64,000 bases of DNA from Bin55 sp964572845. GTDB lineage: Bacteria; Pseudomonadota; Gammaproteobacteria; Pseudomonadales; Azotimanducaceae. The position numbers and the translations under genes were made by a program. The stretch is from positions 1-64,000 of the forward strand of contig CAZNFX010000003.1 of the NCBI GenBank assembly GCA_964572845.1, read 5' to 3'. Each line of letters begins with the position of its first letter. The first letter of the stretch is position 1. The notes beneath the pieces are model-generated. The model saw nothing but the letters and a program-made list of their open reading frames with translations. It ran no database searches and was not told the DNA's origin. This document shows, piece by piece, positions 36,303-45,305 of this stretch.

Positions 36303-39300
36303 TCACGCCACCGATTCGAAGGCTGTCTCCAAATCGACGGACACCAATCGGGAGACTCCTGCTTCCTGCATGGTCACTCCGATCAGGGATTCGGCAACTT
36401 GCATTGTAGCCCTATTATGCGAGATAAGCAAGAATTGCACTTCCTGCGACATTTCCTGTATCAGAGATAAGAAACGGGCGACGTTCGAATCGTCCAACGC
36501 TGCGTCTACCTCATCGAGAACGCAGACTGGACTGGGGTTTAGTTCGAACATGGCGAAAATGAATGCAATGGCAGTCAGAGTCTTCTCGCCGCCCGATAGC
36601 TGATTGACGCTTTTGTTTCTTTTGCCAGGTGGCTGAGCGCGAATGGCAATACCCGACTCAAGTGGATCTTCTTCGGTCAGTACAAGCTGAGCAGATCCTC
36701 CGTCGAAGAGCTTGCTGAACACTGTCTGAAGTTTGTCATTAGCTTGACCAAGCGTCTCTTCAAACATACTGAGCGTCTCGTGATCAATTTTCTGTATTGC
36801 CGCCAGCAGCGTAGACTGGGATGTCTCTAGGTCTTCGATTTGCTTCAGTACCAAGTCGTGCTCCTCGGTGAGGGCAGCAAGATCTTCTACCGCTGCCAAA
36901 TTTACAGCTCCCAGTCTCTCGATCCGATTGGAGATTCTTCTTAGAGCTCGATCAAGAGTCTCTTCGTTGTCCGTTTCTGTAAGTGAATTCGAGGATTCTT
37001 CGAGAGTACACCCAGTAGAGTTGAGGGAGTCGATCATGTAGCCTCGATCAGCACTCAGCTGAATCTGTCGCTCTCGCTGAGACTCAAGCCTTTGCTGAGT
37101 CTCCTGAGCGGCTCTCTCTTGGAGAACCGCGGAATTGGATTTCTCCCGAATATTGAACGATAGCTGGTCTCGAATTTGCTGTGTCTCTCTAAGTCTCCGC
37201 TCAATCTGTGAGTAGTTTTGAAGTGCATCTTCGCGTTCCCCCAAGAAACTCTCGACTTCCTTGTTCAATACAACGCAATTCGATCGCAAGCGATCAATCT
37301 GGCGATTGAGCTCACTAATGTCGTTCTCGCGACGCTGGCAGGATCGTTCCAATGAGTTCTTGCTCGCAATCATCGTGTTGAACTTAACATCAAGCTCACG
37401 AAACCGCTCGCCAAAATTTCGCGCTTCTGTAAGCACATGTTCAAGTTCTTGGGAGTTGCGTTCCCGTTCACTGTCCAAGAGCCCCCTCTCTGCTATCAGC
37501 AGATCCAAGTCTTTGGACGACTGATTGAAGATGGTTGTTTGGTTCTCAAACTCCTGATTTTGATCGTCCTCTTTGTTGCTGATGCTCTTGAGTTCGACGA
37601 ACGCACTCTCCCGTCGCTCTTGATTCTCCGCCAACTTCATTTGTTCACGTTGAAGATCAAGCTGAAGTGAAGCACACTTTGATGACTGCTCATGCAGCTC
37701 AACTTGCAGCCTTCGCGACTCGCTACGAAGTTGATCACTACGTTCCCGTCGTTGTCCAAGTTCATCGTGCAGCTTTGTGTGGTCGGATTCCAACTTGGCA
37801 AGGTGCGTTTGCAATTCTTCGATCGACTCTTGAATCTCCATAACGCCACGCCTAGCGGCGTCTTGAACTGCAACTCGAATCCAATGTCGTCCCATCCAAA
37901 TTCCGCTCGGAGTGATAACGCTCTCATGATCGGCCAAGGAAGTGCGCATCTCCAACGCTCTTTCAATGGAATCGCAGGTATGGATCGACTGCAAAAGCGG
38001 TTCCAGGAATTCCCGATCTTCCAAGACCTCGTTCAACAGCGAATGCTGTGAATTTGTACGTCTCGATGTAGCTGGCTCCACTATTGCAAAGCCCCCGTCA
38101 ATGTCTTCATTCAAGTGAGAGGCCGCCACAGTAAGATCAGCAACCGGTATTGCTCGAATGTCGTCGCCAAGGACTAACTCCAGCGCTTTCTGCCACTTGG
38201 CCGACACCCTCACCCTTTCGATTAGACGTGGTTTATCAGCTAATCCGTGTTTGGTGAGCCAACCTTTGCCCTGATTTGCTGAACCGCGACCCAGAGCGCT
38301 TTCAAGGAACGCGCTGTTCGACGTCAACTGGTCCCGTGTGGATTGCAGCAGCTCCTCCAACTCGCTACGCAAAACTTGATCCGCTTTGTCTTGGATGTCG
38401 ATTTGCGCAGACTCCTCTTCGAGTGACCGAAGCGATGCTTGTAACGAATTGCGGTGATCTTCGGCCACGGATAGTTCTTGCTTGAGAAGATCGACCCTCT
38501 CAAATCCCATCGAAAGCTCGGCATCGTTCTGCGCTCTTTGCTTTCGTAGTTTGAGATCCTCTAAAGTCGCTGCAATATTTGTCAGGTTTGCTTGTGCAAA
38601 CTGTTTTGTGCGATCCAAATCGCTGATCTCTTGCAGAAGCTCATTCCACTTTCCTTGCCAATGATTGAGTGTTGCCTGTGCTTCGCTAACTCGGGTGTTC
38701 GCCGAATCTGCTCTATCCCGGGCCGTCGTCAGCGATTTCTCAACATGCTCGTGTTCGTGGTCAATTGCTCCGATCGACTGCTTGTCCTCTGCAAGCTCTT
38801 GTTCAAGCACGTTTCGTCTTCGGTTCAATACGTCTGCTTCACCTTCCAATTCGTCAATGCGCGAACGTCTGCTCGAGATCTCATCGTCAATGCGGCTGCT
38901 GCGTGATCTAGCTTCGAAAGCCTCCCCCTGCACTGTGTTGAAAGACTCATTGACCTGGACTTCCTCCTCTCGAAGTTCATCTATGGTGGTTCTAGTCGAT
39001 TGAAGTTCTGTGTGTTGGGTCTGCAATTCGATCTGCACCCGTTGAACAACGGCATCGTGCTCGAATATCACCGCATCAAGAGCCTGGACACGATACGCAA
39101 ACAGCCGTGCCTGAGCCAGTCGCTCGCGATCCTTCAGTTCAGTGAACCGCTGTGCTTCTCGCGCCTGGCGTTTCAGTCGTGCAATGTGACGAGCCAGTTC
39201 AGCACTGTTGTCTCTAACCCGCTCGAGGTTCTCGTTGGTAGATCGAATGCGTCGTTCCGTATCGCGTCTTCGCTCTCGGTACTTTGAGATCCCCGCTACC

Positions 39301-39797
39301 TCCTCTATGTGTTCGCGCAACTCTTCGGGACGAGCGTCCACCAAATGTTCAACAAACCCTTGTTCGACAATGGCATACCCTCGTGCACCAAATCCAGAAC
39401 CCAAAAATAGGTCTTGGATATCCTTGCGACGACATACTCGTCCATTGAGTAGGAACTTTGAACGTGTGTCTTTGTAAATCTCGCGACGCAGCGAAACTTC
39501 GGAGTAATTGGCGTAGGGTCCTGTAAGTCTTTGGTCGGAATTGTCGAAGAGCAGTTCAACACTCGCCTGAACTGTCGGCGGACGCGATGCGCTGCCTTCA
39601 AAAATCACGTCCGACAGTGAATCGCCCCGAATTTGAGTAGCTCGACTCTCACCGATCACTAAGCGGACCGCATCGACAACGTTTGACTTTCCACAACCGT
39701 TTGGTCCTACAAACACGTTGATGTCGTGGGGCAGTTCAATCTCGGTAGGATCAACAAACGACTTGAACCCCGAAAGGCTGATGGATTTCAATCGCAT
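36303..39797 (-). CDS. smc: Chromosome segregation ATPase Smc
   Basis: Condensin subunit of 1164 residues. N-terminal Walker A FVGPNGCGKSN (29-39), a long coiled coil, a hinge domain in the middle (about 505-650, GWLTKHGLADKPRLIERVRV), the second coiled coil, and C-terminal ABC signature LSGGEKTLTA with Walker B VCVLDEVDAALDD. The presence of Smc rather than MukB separates this organism from enteric bacteria. Partners ScpA/ScpB are not in the window. The ATG has no strong ribosome-binding site. Confidence 0.98.
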   Translation of the reverse strand: MRLKSISLSGFKSFVDPTEIELPHDINVFVGPNGCGKSNVVDAVRLVIGESRATQIRGDSLSDVIFEGSASRPPTVQASVELLFDNSDQRLTGPYANYSEVSLRREIYKDTRSKFLLNGRVCRRKDIQDLFLGSGFGARGYAIVEQGFVEHLVDARPEELREHIEEVAGISKYRERRRDTERRIRSTNENLERVRDNSAELARHIARLKRQAREAQRFTELKDRERLAQARLFAYRVQALDAVIFEHDAVVQRVQIELQTQHTELQSTRTTIDELREEEVQVNESFNTVQGEAFEARSRSSRIDDEISSRRSRIDELEGEADVLNRRRNVLEQELAEDKQSIGAIDHEHEHVEKSLTTARDRADSANTRVSEAQATLNHWQGKWNELLQEISDLDRTKQFAQANLTNIAATLEDLKLRKQRAQNDAELSMGFERVDLLKQELSVAEDHRNSLQASLRSLEEESAQIDIQDKADQVLRSELEELLQSTRDQLTSNSAFLESALGRGSANQGKGWLTKHGLADKPRLIERVRVSAKWQKALELVLGDDIRAIPVADLTVAASHLNEDIDGGFAIVEPATSRRTNSQHSLLNEVLEDREFLEPLLQSIHTCDSIERALEMRTSLADHESVITPSGIWMGRHWIRVAVQDAARRGVMEIQESIEELQTHLAKLESDHTKLHDELGQRRERSDQLRSESRRLQVELHEQSSKCASLQLDLQREQMKLAENQERRESAFVELKSISNKEDDQNQEFENQTTIFNQSSKDLDLLIAERGLLDSERERNSQELEHVLTEARNFGERFRELDVKFNTMIASKNSLERSCQRRENDISELNRQIDRLRSNCVVLNKEVESFLGEREDALQNYSQIERRLRETQQIRDQLSFNIREKSNSAVLQERAAQETQQRLESQRERQIQLSADRGYMIDSLNSTGCTLEESSNSLTETDNEETLDRALRRISNRIERLGAVNLAAVEDLAALTEEHDLVLKQIEDLETSQSTLLAAIQKIDHETLSMFEETLGQANDKLQTVFSKLFDGGSAQLVLTEEDPLESGIAIRAQPPGKRNKSVNQLSGGEKTLTAIAFIFAMFELNPSPVCVLDEVDAALDDSNVARFLSLIQEMSQEVQFLLISHNRATMQVAESLIGVTMQEAGVSRLVSVDLETAFESVA

Positions 39798-40167
39798 TAA
39801 TGTGAGCCGACAAGTTCGTATGCGTAATTATGCGAGTCGGCGTGTGGGGTGGAAGATTCGAAGCCGAATAGGCAACAAGGTGTTGCTACAAGCGACTTGC
39901 AATACGCAGTCTTGCACCGATTAATTGGCCCTCGCTCCGGATCCTCGCGCGTAAAGTGTAGTGGCTTTTGAGTGCTTCCCGCTTGTATTGGATGTCAGTG
40001 AATTCCAAGAGGGCAAACTTGGAATGGAATACTGGGGAGACTAATCAAACAGCTTGGGGCGGAAGGCTGTCTCTGTTCGTTTTAGACGTGAGCAAGAGGT
40101 CGTTGTACGACCGAATTTTCGACTCGGACGTACGTTGGTGTGCGATGTAAGCACCGCAGGAAGCTAA

Positions 40168-40223
40168 AGGGGTATTGTTCTGCAATCCGGTACAGGTGAG
40201 TCCGAAATTGCTACAATACCCCT
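40168..40223. ncRNA. Inverted repeat, possible structured RNA
   Basis: Ten-base arms AGGGGTATTG (40168-40177) and CAATACCCCT (40214-40223) are exactly complementary. The 36-base interior contains a second pair (GCAAT at 40182-40186 with ATTGC at 40207-40211), so a long stem with internal bulges can form. A further short stem AGGCG-TAA-CGCCT follows at 40243-40255. There is no T-run for an intrinsic terminator. A small RNA or a transposon-derived repeat are both possible. Confidence 0.3.
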
Positions 40224-40254
40224 GATGCGTTCGTCAAACGCAAGGCGTAACGCC

Positions 40255-40485
40255 TCAAATCGACGGAAATAGGAGCCTATCCATGTCGTGCGAGGAGACA
40301 TCCTTGTCTCGATAGGTGACTTCCTTGGCTCGTTGCACTCCTGTGTCTATTTCCGCCGCGGTAACTATTGACTGCGTAACATGCGACCCGCATGTGGAGG
40401 CAATAAAATTGCACTCCGAAACACCATTCCGGCCGACGCTCCAGACTTCCATGTCAAGCGTTGGTCGTTTGGTTCTTCCTTCCAT
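40255..40485 (-). CDS. Doubtful small open frame
   Basis: A 76-codon frame (MEGRTKRPTLDMEVWSVGRN...) in the smc-merR gap. It has no clear ribosome-binding site at the ATG and no recognised motif, and overlaps the structured segment only slightly. A GGAGG about 17 bases upstream would better suit a different frame. It is listed only because operator-like sequence lies upstream of it. Confidence 0.2.
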   Translation of the reverse strand: MEGRTKRPTLDMEVWSVGRNGVSECNFIASTCGSHVTQSIVTAAEIDTGVQRAKEVTYRDKDVSSHDMDRLLFPSI

Positions 40486-40578
40486 ACCCCAGCCAACGGT
40501 CCTCCAATAACTGAATACTAAACCAAAATTCCTTTTTGATCAAATTTGTCCAGTTTGTGTACTGTACACTATTTTCGC

Positions 40579-41451
40579 TTAACTTTCAACAAAAAGTTCA
40601 TATTCTTTTGCAACGTGCTGTAGCGCTTCCTCCATTCTGGCATTCGAAAGTCTGACCAGTCCCGCGAGTTCAACTTCGAATGCGCTGTTGGTGTGGCGCT
40701 GAATATGATCAATCAGAGCTCGTTGCGAAAGCACAATATCCACGAAATCCTTGGGAGCAAACGTGCCGCTTGAGCGCGCACGGCTCAAGTGATAGAGCTC
40801 TTCATCGGTATACAGACTTTGCCCGATATCAAGATTGTCTTTGGTCCTGATTCTCGTGGCTAGATCAGTCATCAAATCGGACCAGCTGACTTTGCCAAAC
40901 TTGAAGACAGGCATTCCGCTCGCCATTGCGTCACTCAGATCGTCTTTGCTAGCAAGTCGGTAAACGACTACAAACGGAACAGGCAATACACTGACAATTT
41001 GCTCAATGCGATCAGCGTCCAGGCTAGGTACTTCCAAAACTAACGCGTCGAAATCCGGCAAGCTATCCAACCGTGCTTCCAATTCATCCAATGAACAGAA
41101 GCGTTGAACAATCTCGCAAGGTTCAGCCGATTCTGTATCCGCCAAGTCTTGCGCGCCCTGTCCAGCAACTATCAACTTGAACTGGATCGCATCGATTGCG
41201 GTTGCTCTTGTATTGAGCAATTCCCTCAACTCTGGCGTTGCGAGTTCTACCATGTGCCCGATCGAATGACCTTGATCGAGTAACTCCTTGATCAAAGTTA
41301 GCCGTTCTAGTTGATCCTTGTCGTAGTAGCGTGTGCGATTGACTTTGTGTGCAGGTTCAACACCGTGTCGGCGTTCCCATGCCCTGAGCCGCTCGACAGA
41401 CAGTCCTGTCTTTTGAGCGACGGCACCAATCTTATATAGTTGCTTTTGCAC
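40579..41451 (-). CDS. MerR-family regulator with degenerate B12-binding-like domain
   Basis: DNA-binding regulator of about 290 residues. The N-terminal winged helix reads YKIGAVAQKTGLSVERLRAW and then ERRHGVEPAHKVNRTRYYDK. The middle and C-terminal parts have the size and order of CarH/LitR-type MerR proteins (four-helix plus Rossmann-like cobalamin domain, VLEVPSLDADRIEQIVSVLP), but I do not see the DxHxxG cobalamin ligand. I choose GTG 41451, preceded by AGGAAGG, although the frame is open to 41670. Three 11-bp repeats lie just upstream, so autoregulation is likely. Confidence 0.78.
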   Translation of the reverse strand: MQKQLYKIGAVAQKTGLSVERLRAWERRHGVEPAHKVNRTRYYDKDQLERLTLIKELLDQGHSIGHMVELATPELRELLNTRATAIDAIQFKLIVAGQGAQDLADTESAEPCEIVQRFCSLDELEARLDSLPDFDALVLEVPSLDADRIEQIVSVLPVPFVVVYRLASKDDLSDAMASGMPVFKFGKVSWSDLMTDLATRIRTKDNLDIGQSLYTDEELYHLSRARSSGTFAPKDFVDIVLSQRALIDHIQRHTNSAFEVELAGLVRLSNARMEEALQHVAKEYELFVES

Positions 41452-41498
41452 AATACCTTCCTGGTTACGCTTCCGTAATACCCAGATTCCCTTTGATC

Positions 41499-41573
41499 TT
41501 TGTACAGGTTTTGTATAGATTGTAACACCAGCCAAGCGAGATTTCCAATGCAATGAAAAGAGCTTGTATAGGA
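41499..41573. promoter_or_regulatory. Putative MerR operator: three 11-bp repeats
   Basis: TTTGTACAGGT (41499-41509) is followed immediately by TTTGTATAGAT (41510-41520), and CTTGTATAGGA occurs at 41563-41573. They lie 48-122 bases upstream of the MerR GTG. Direct repeats of TTGTA(C/T)A at helical-turn spacing are the kind of site bound by LitR/CarH-type MerR regulators, as I recall. This would place the promoter under self-control. Confidence 0.5.
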
Positions 41574-41986
41574 CGTCGTCTAGCTCATGTCCAACATTGG
41601 ATGCAATTGATTGGATGTGATCAGGCATTCGCTTGCTGTTACACACGTAGCCGCAGTGGCAAGTCCACACAATTCCAACCTAAGCGCACAATTGAGTAGC
41701 TTGTCTGGTGCAACCATTTAACGTAGAGCAGCCTCGCTACAGCATCGATGGATCGGCGACGAAAGATGGATGTGTGCAACTCATCCACTGCCAAAGCGCT
41801 CATGCATTACTCTTGAAAGTGGTATCTAATTTGGTTTAACTTTGAGATCCTGAGTGGCCCTTGCTCGGCTCTTTTGATGCGATTGATTCAATAAGGCACA
41901 AGTAGAACCTACTCTCTCTTTACGAAAATGTCAGCCAGTTCGCCATCCCAAAATCGATCCAACCCCATACAAGGTCCCATGCACCG
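41574..41986. other. Intergenic stretch between divergent genes
   Basis: About 410 bases between the MerR regulatory region and the phosphotransferase gene. The MerR frame is open across its first part but lacks a supported start there. Nothing else is recognised; the phosphotransferase promoter should lie here. Confidence 0.3.
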
Positions 41987-42988
41987 ATGGACATCCAAGA
42001 ATTACATCGCCGGCTAATTCCTTTCTGTAGGCATCATCTCGACGACGACGACGCCAACGTGTCTGACGTTGACACTATGCCTGGGCACGCAGGATTTTCG
42101 TATGGATTCAATGTCTCGTCGCATGGTGAAACATCGCGTTGGTTTATACGCTTGCCACCACCCAACGTAAACTGGCGCGGAACCGCAGATGTCTTAAGAC
42201 AAGTGGAGGTCTTGCACGCTCTTGACGGAACGAATGTTCCTCACTGTAGCGTCAAATGGTCTGGGAACGATCTCAAGTGGTTCGACTGTCCGTACTTCAT
42301 CGTGCCTTTGCTGGAAGGAGACGTGCTCCGAGTGGGTCCAACCGAATGGGGTGCAAAACTCTCCGAACAACAGTGCCTACAACTGGGCGGAGAAATCATG
42401 ACGGCACTTGCAAACATTCACAAAGTAGATCCAGCGAGAGCACCATACCTGGGAGATCCGGTTCCGTTTGACGAAGACGTTAAGAGATGGGACCGTTTCT
42501 ACGAGCGAGCTGCGGACCCGCACCTGCTCTCGCGAGTTCCGGAGTGTCGGGAAAAGTTATTGAACACGCTCCCCGACTCCGCTCCAATCGGGATTTTTCA
42601 CGGGGACTTTCAAACATCGAACCTCTTTTGTAGCTTGGATGGTCACCTCAAGGCAGTTATAGATTGGGAATTGACCGGGATTGGCGCCACGCTGAACGAT
42701 GTCGGTTGGATTTGTACATTCAGTGACCTACAAGCCTGGCATCAGGGCTCTTCAAGCAGACCCATATTCTTGGATCCAGAAACACTGTCGGCTCTCTATG
42801 TCGACGCCTATGGCGACCCTCTCCCAGACATCAGGTGGTATCGCGCTCTTGCCGCGTACAAATTCGCGATTATCACCGGATTCAATCTGAGCTTGCATCG
42901 ACGTGGAAAAAGACCGGACCCAAGCTGGGAACAAACTAAGTTGTCAATGACGCCACTAATTGACAGGGCACTGGAGTTGCTCGGATAG
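41987..42988 (+). CDS. Phosphotransferase family protein (APH/choline-kinase fold)
   Basis: A 333-residue kinase-fold protein with the catalytic loop GIFHGDFQTSNLF (HGD, N) and metal-binding VIDWELTGIG (D). This subgroup resembles the kinase domain fused to ACAD10/ACAD11 dehydrogenases and is often found near acyl-CoA genes, where it may phosphorylate hydroxyacyl-CoA. Acyl-CoA genes occur nearby (44.5 kb and 51.3 kb), but not directly adjacent. Aminoglycoside resistance is unlikely as the main role. Confidence 0.8.
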   Translation: MDIQELHRRLIPFCRHHLDDDDANVSDVDTMPGHAGFSYGFNVSSHGETSRWFIRLPPPNVNWRGTADVLRQVEVLHALDGTNVPHCSVKWSGNDLKWFDCPYFIVPLLEGDVLRVGPTEWGAKLSEQQCLQLGGEIMTALANIHKVDPARAPYLGDPVPFDEDVKRWDRFYERAADPHLLSRVPECREKLLNTLPDSAPIGIFHGDFQTSNLFCSLDGHLKAVIDWELTGIGATLNDVGWICTFSDLQAWHQGSSSRPIFLDPETLSALYVDAYGDPLPDIRWYRALAAYKFAIITGFNLSLHRRGKRPDPSWEQTKLSMTPLIDRALELLG

Positions 42989-43013
42989 AGAATTAGAGCG
43001 CGTGCCGACGTCT

Positions 43014-43538
43014 CTACGCTTCAAGCGCTTTACTTATCGTTAGGTTCTTGACCATACGCCAAGCATGCTCTGAGGATCCGTCAGGACTATGGTAATAGTT
43101 CGCGATCAGTTTCTGTTTGGTATAGCCAAAGGTGTGATAGAACGCCACTGCAGAAGCATTGTTTTCGCGAACTTCTAGATTTACAGACTGAATGCCAGCA
43201 TAGCGAGCCGTCTTCTCGAGCCATGCTAACAATCGACCTGCAATGCCTTGTCGTCTATACATTGGTGCGGCAGCCAGCAAGAGCAAATGGGCATCCTTGA
43301 CGCCATACTTCATGACGCCAAATCCAGCAATGTCCGAGTATGGCGATGGGGATGGGGATTGGGTTTGCGTTGAGCGCGCGACAAGGACAACTGTCTCGTG
43401 TTCTCTCATCAATGCCTTGATCCGATCAACACGATAGCTCCATCCGAATCCAATTTCGATTTCATCGCGGGCCATTAGTGAGAGAACCAACGCGTCTCGT
43501 TTTTCCGCAGGTTCGACGATGATCGCTTGATCAATCAT
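43014..43538 (-). CDS. GNAT-family N-acetyltransferase
   Basis: Acetyl-CoA-dependent N-acetyltransferase of 174 residues. Motif A is LLLLAAAPMYRRQGIAGRLL (R/QxxGxG/A pattern) and motif B is VNLEVRENNASAVAFYHTFG, as in RimI-like enzymes. The start overlaps the stop of the upstream phosphotransferase (ATGA), so the two are co-translated. Substrate unknown; a small molecule or a protein N-terminus are both possible. Confidence 0.85.
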   Translation of the reverse strand: MIDQAIIVEPAEKRDALVLSLMARDEIEIGFGWSYRVDRIKALMREHETVVLVARSTQTQSPSPSPYSDIAGFGVMKYGVKDAHLLLLAAAPMYRRQGIAGRLLAWLEKTARYAGIQSVNLEVRENNASAVAFYHTFGYTKQKLIANYYHSPDGSSEHAWRMVKNLTISKALEA

Positions 43539-44434
43539 GGTTCGGCATATAGGTCAGTACCAGCTACTTCGTCTATTCTCCTACGCAATCGAGCCAAAAT
43601 CGCAATTTCTACTGTACTTTCGCTAAGACATGCGCGTCTATACCGACCAATGCAGTAAATCAGACCCCAAGCACGAATGAGTGCCCATTCACTTGCTCGT
43701 GGTAACGCGTCGTAGTGTCTAAGCGTATCCACAACGAATTTGTCTCCACCCCAACCCCACAAGCCGATGAAGTCCCTGAACCGATTCCCCTGACTAGCGT
43801 TGCCCCAATCGATAATCCCCTGCAGACGCGACTCTTGGTCTGCGATGATGTGTTCGACCCCCAGATCGCCGTGTATGAACGACAGCTCTAGCTCGGTTTG
43901 CCCAGGCTCATTTCTGTATTGATTGAGGAATGATTGAGCTGCATTTCTCTCTTCATTGGTAATTGCATCCAATCCAAACCAAATGTCCTCACTCGGTTGT
44001 AGTAGCAACAAGCCAGTTCGATTAGCTTGACTTGGAACCAGGCACTTGCTGTGCTGATGCAATTCTCTAAGTACTTCGGCAAGCTCGACACTAAGCACAT
44101 CAACCGCGCACGACTCGGGTTGCAAACTTTCCAGAGTGTCACCTTGAATGACCCGATAACCAGCAATCGGAACGGGGTAACCGATAGGTCTTGTTTGCCA
44201 ATACTTGAACCTAGGTGTGCGAGTGGGAATAGACAGCGTTTCAAGAAATTTCCGCTCGTTCAGCAGCGTATCGGCATTCGCCCATGACTTGGGAAACCGG
44301 AAAACCCATTCCCCGTTAATCAAGTAGGAAACAAAGTCGTTTCCCGCACCGAGATGGGTTGCTTCAACCACATCAATGTCCGTGCTCTCTTGAACAATCC
44401 ATCGAGCTTTGACAGAAGTCAGGTCTAGATTCAT
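43535..44434 (-). CDS. Aminoglycoside/macrolide phosphotransferase family protein
   Basis: A 299-residue APH-fold kinase: substrate loop LSFIHGDLGVEHII (HGD) and metal-binding GIIDWGNASQG (D). The N-terminal lobe (FVSYLINGEWVFRFPKSWAN) contains the ATP-binding lysine. The HGDL..EHI and DW..A patterns are nearer to macrolide and hygromycin-type kinases than to choline kinase. It is coupled to a GNAT acetyltransferase, a pairing that could modify a shared antibiotic-like substrate. Divergent from an enoyl-CoA hydratase gene. Confidence 0.82.
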   Translation of the reverse strand: MNLDLTSVKARWIVQESTDIDVVEATHLGAGNDFVSYLINGEWVFRFPKSWANADTLLNERKFLETLSIPTRTPRFKYWQTRPIGYPVPIAGYRVIQGDTLESLQPESCAVDVLSVELAEVLRELHQHSKCLVPSQANRTGLLLLQPSEDIWFGLDAITNEERNAAQSFLNQYRNEPGQTELELSFIHGDLGVEHIIADQESRLQGIIDWGNASQGNRFRDFIGLWGWGGDKFVVDTLRHYDALPRASEWALIRAWGLIYCIGRYRRACLSESTVEIAILARLRRRIDEVAGTDLYAEP

Positions 44435-44525
44435 ACGTGCAGTCTCAACCGCTAATACTTCGGTTGCGTGGCAACTTCGTGCACAATCCTATTGGCAACA
44501 CCAAATCAAGAATATAGGGAGAATC

Positions 44526-45305
44526 GTGGAATTCAACAAGATTGAATATGAGATCGAGGACCAGGTGGCACTAGTACGTCTCAACGATCCGTCAGTAATG
44601 AATGCAATCGGCAATGAGATGCTCGGGGAACTCACGCAGGTCGTTAGCTTGGCTTCGAAACCTGACAGCGGCGCTCGGTGCATGCTGCTTACAGGAGTCG
44701 GTCGTGGATTCTGTTCCGGAGCAAACCTCGCAGATTCGAGCACGTTCAAGCAAGTCGACGGCAGTTTGCGTGGTGGATACCACCCATTGCTGCTTGCGCT
44801 AAGGGATATGAACATGCCGTTTGTAACTGCAGTCAATGGTGCGGCAGCAGGAGTTGGCATGAGTTTTGCCATGATGGGAGACATCGTTTGCGCGTCGAGA
44901 GACGCATTCTTTCTTCAAGCCTTTGCCAAGATTGGGTTGGTTCCAGATGGTGGAGCGACGTTTCTTCTTCCTCGATTGATTGGGTGGGGTCGCGCGGTCG
45001 AACTCTCAATGCTTGCCGAACGCCTGCCCGCAACCAAAGCATTCGAGTGGGGTCTCGTCAATCGGCTATACGACGACAGCGAACAACTGATGGATGGAGC
45101 CATGGAGATCGCTGTCCGACTTGCAAAGGGTCCAGCGTCGCTCGCAATGATTCGTCGACTCTATTGGTCTACGTGGCACAGTGCGTATGAACAGCAACTC
45201 GACATGGAAGCTCGCTTACAATCGGAAGCAGGCAAGACTGAAGACAACGCCGAGGGTGTGAGGGCCTTCTTGCTTAAGCGTGAACCAAATTTCAAAGGGC
45301 ACTGA
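44526..45305 (+). CDS. Enoyl-CoA hydratase/isomerase family protein
   Basis: Crotonase-fold enzyme of 259 residues. Oxyanion loops are GVGRGFCSGANLADS and VNGAAAGVGMSFAMMGDIVC; FAKIGLVPDGGATFLLPRLI carries the acidic residue region of PaaG/isomerase-like members. I start it at GTG 44526 because AGGGAG lies four bases before it; the frame opens at 44409, but that would overlap the divergent phosphotransferase gene. The stop overlaps the start of the SDR gene by one base (TGATG). Confidence 0.9.
   Translation: MEFNKIEYEIEDQVALVRLNDPSVMNAIGNEMLGELTQVVSLASKPDSGARCMLLTGVGRGFCSGANLADSSTFKQVDGSLRGGYHPLLLALRDMNMPFVTAVNGAAAGVGMSFAMMGDIVCASRDAFFLQAFAKIGLVPDGGATFLLPRLIGWGRAVELSMLAERLPATKAFEWGLVNRLYDDSEQLMDGAMEIAVRLAKGPASLAMIRRLYWSTWHSAYEQQLDMEARLQSEAGKTEDNAEGVRAFLLKREPNFKGH

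Larger units (their letters stand above)
39798..40578. other. Long intergenic region upstream of smc
   Basis: 780 bases without a confident gene. It contains an inverted repeat at 40168-40223 and small hairpins just after it, described separately, and a weak minus-strand frame (40255-40485). Near 40546-40569 the sequence TTTGTCCAGTTTGTGTACTG loosely resembles the TTTGTAyAGrT repeats in front of the MerR gene. The smc promoter must also lie here. Confidence 0.4.

Noticed and set aside
41452..41670. N-terminal extension of the MerR protein
   Set aside because: GTG 41451 has an excellent ribosome-binding site and puts the helix-turn-helix at the N-terminus as in the family; operator repeats lie inside the extension.
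44409..44525. Longer enoyl-CoA hydratase start
   Set aside because: It overlaps a divergent gene and lacks a ribosome-binding site; GTG 44526 has AGGGAG before it and starts the crotonase fold.
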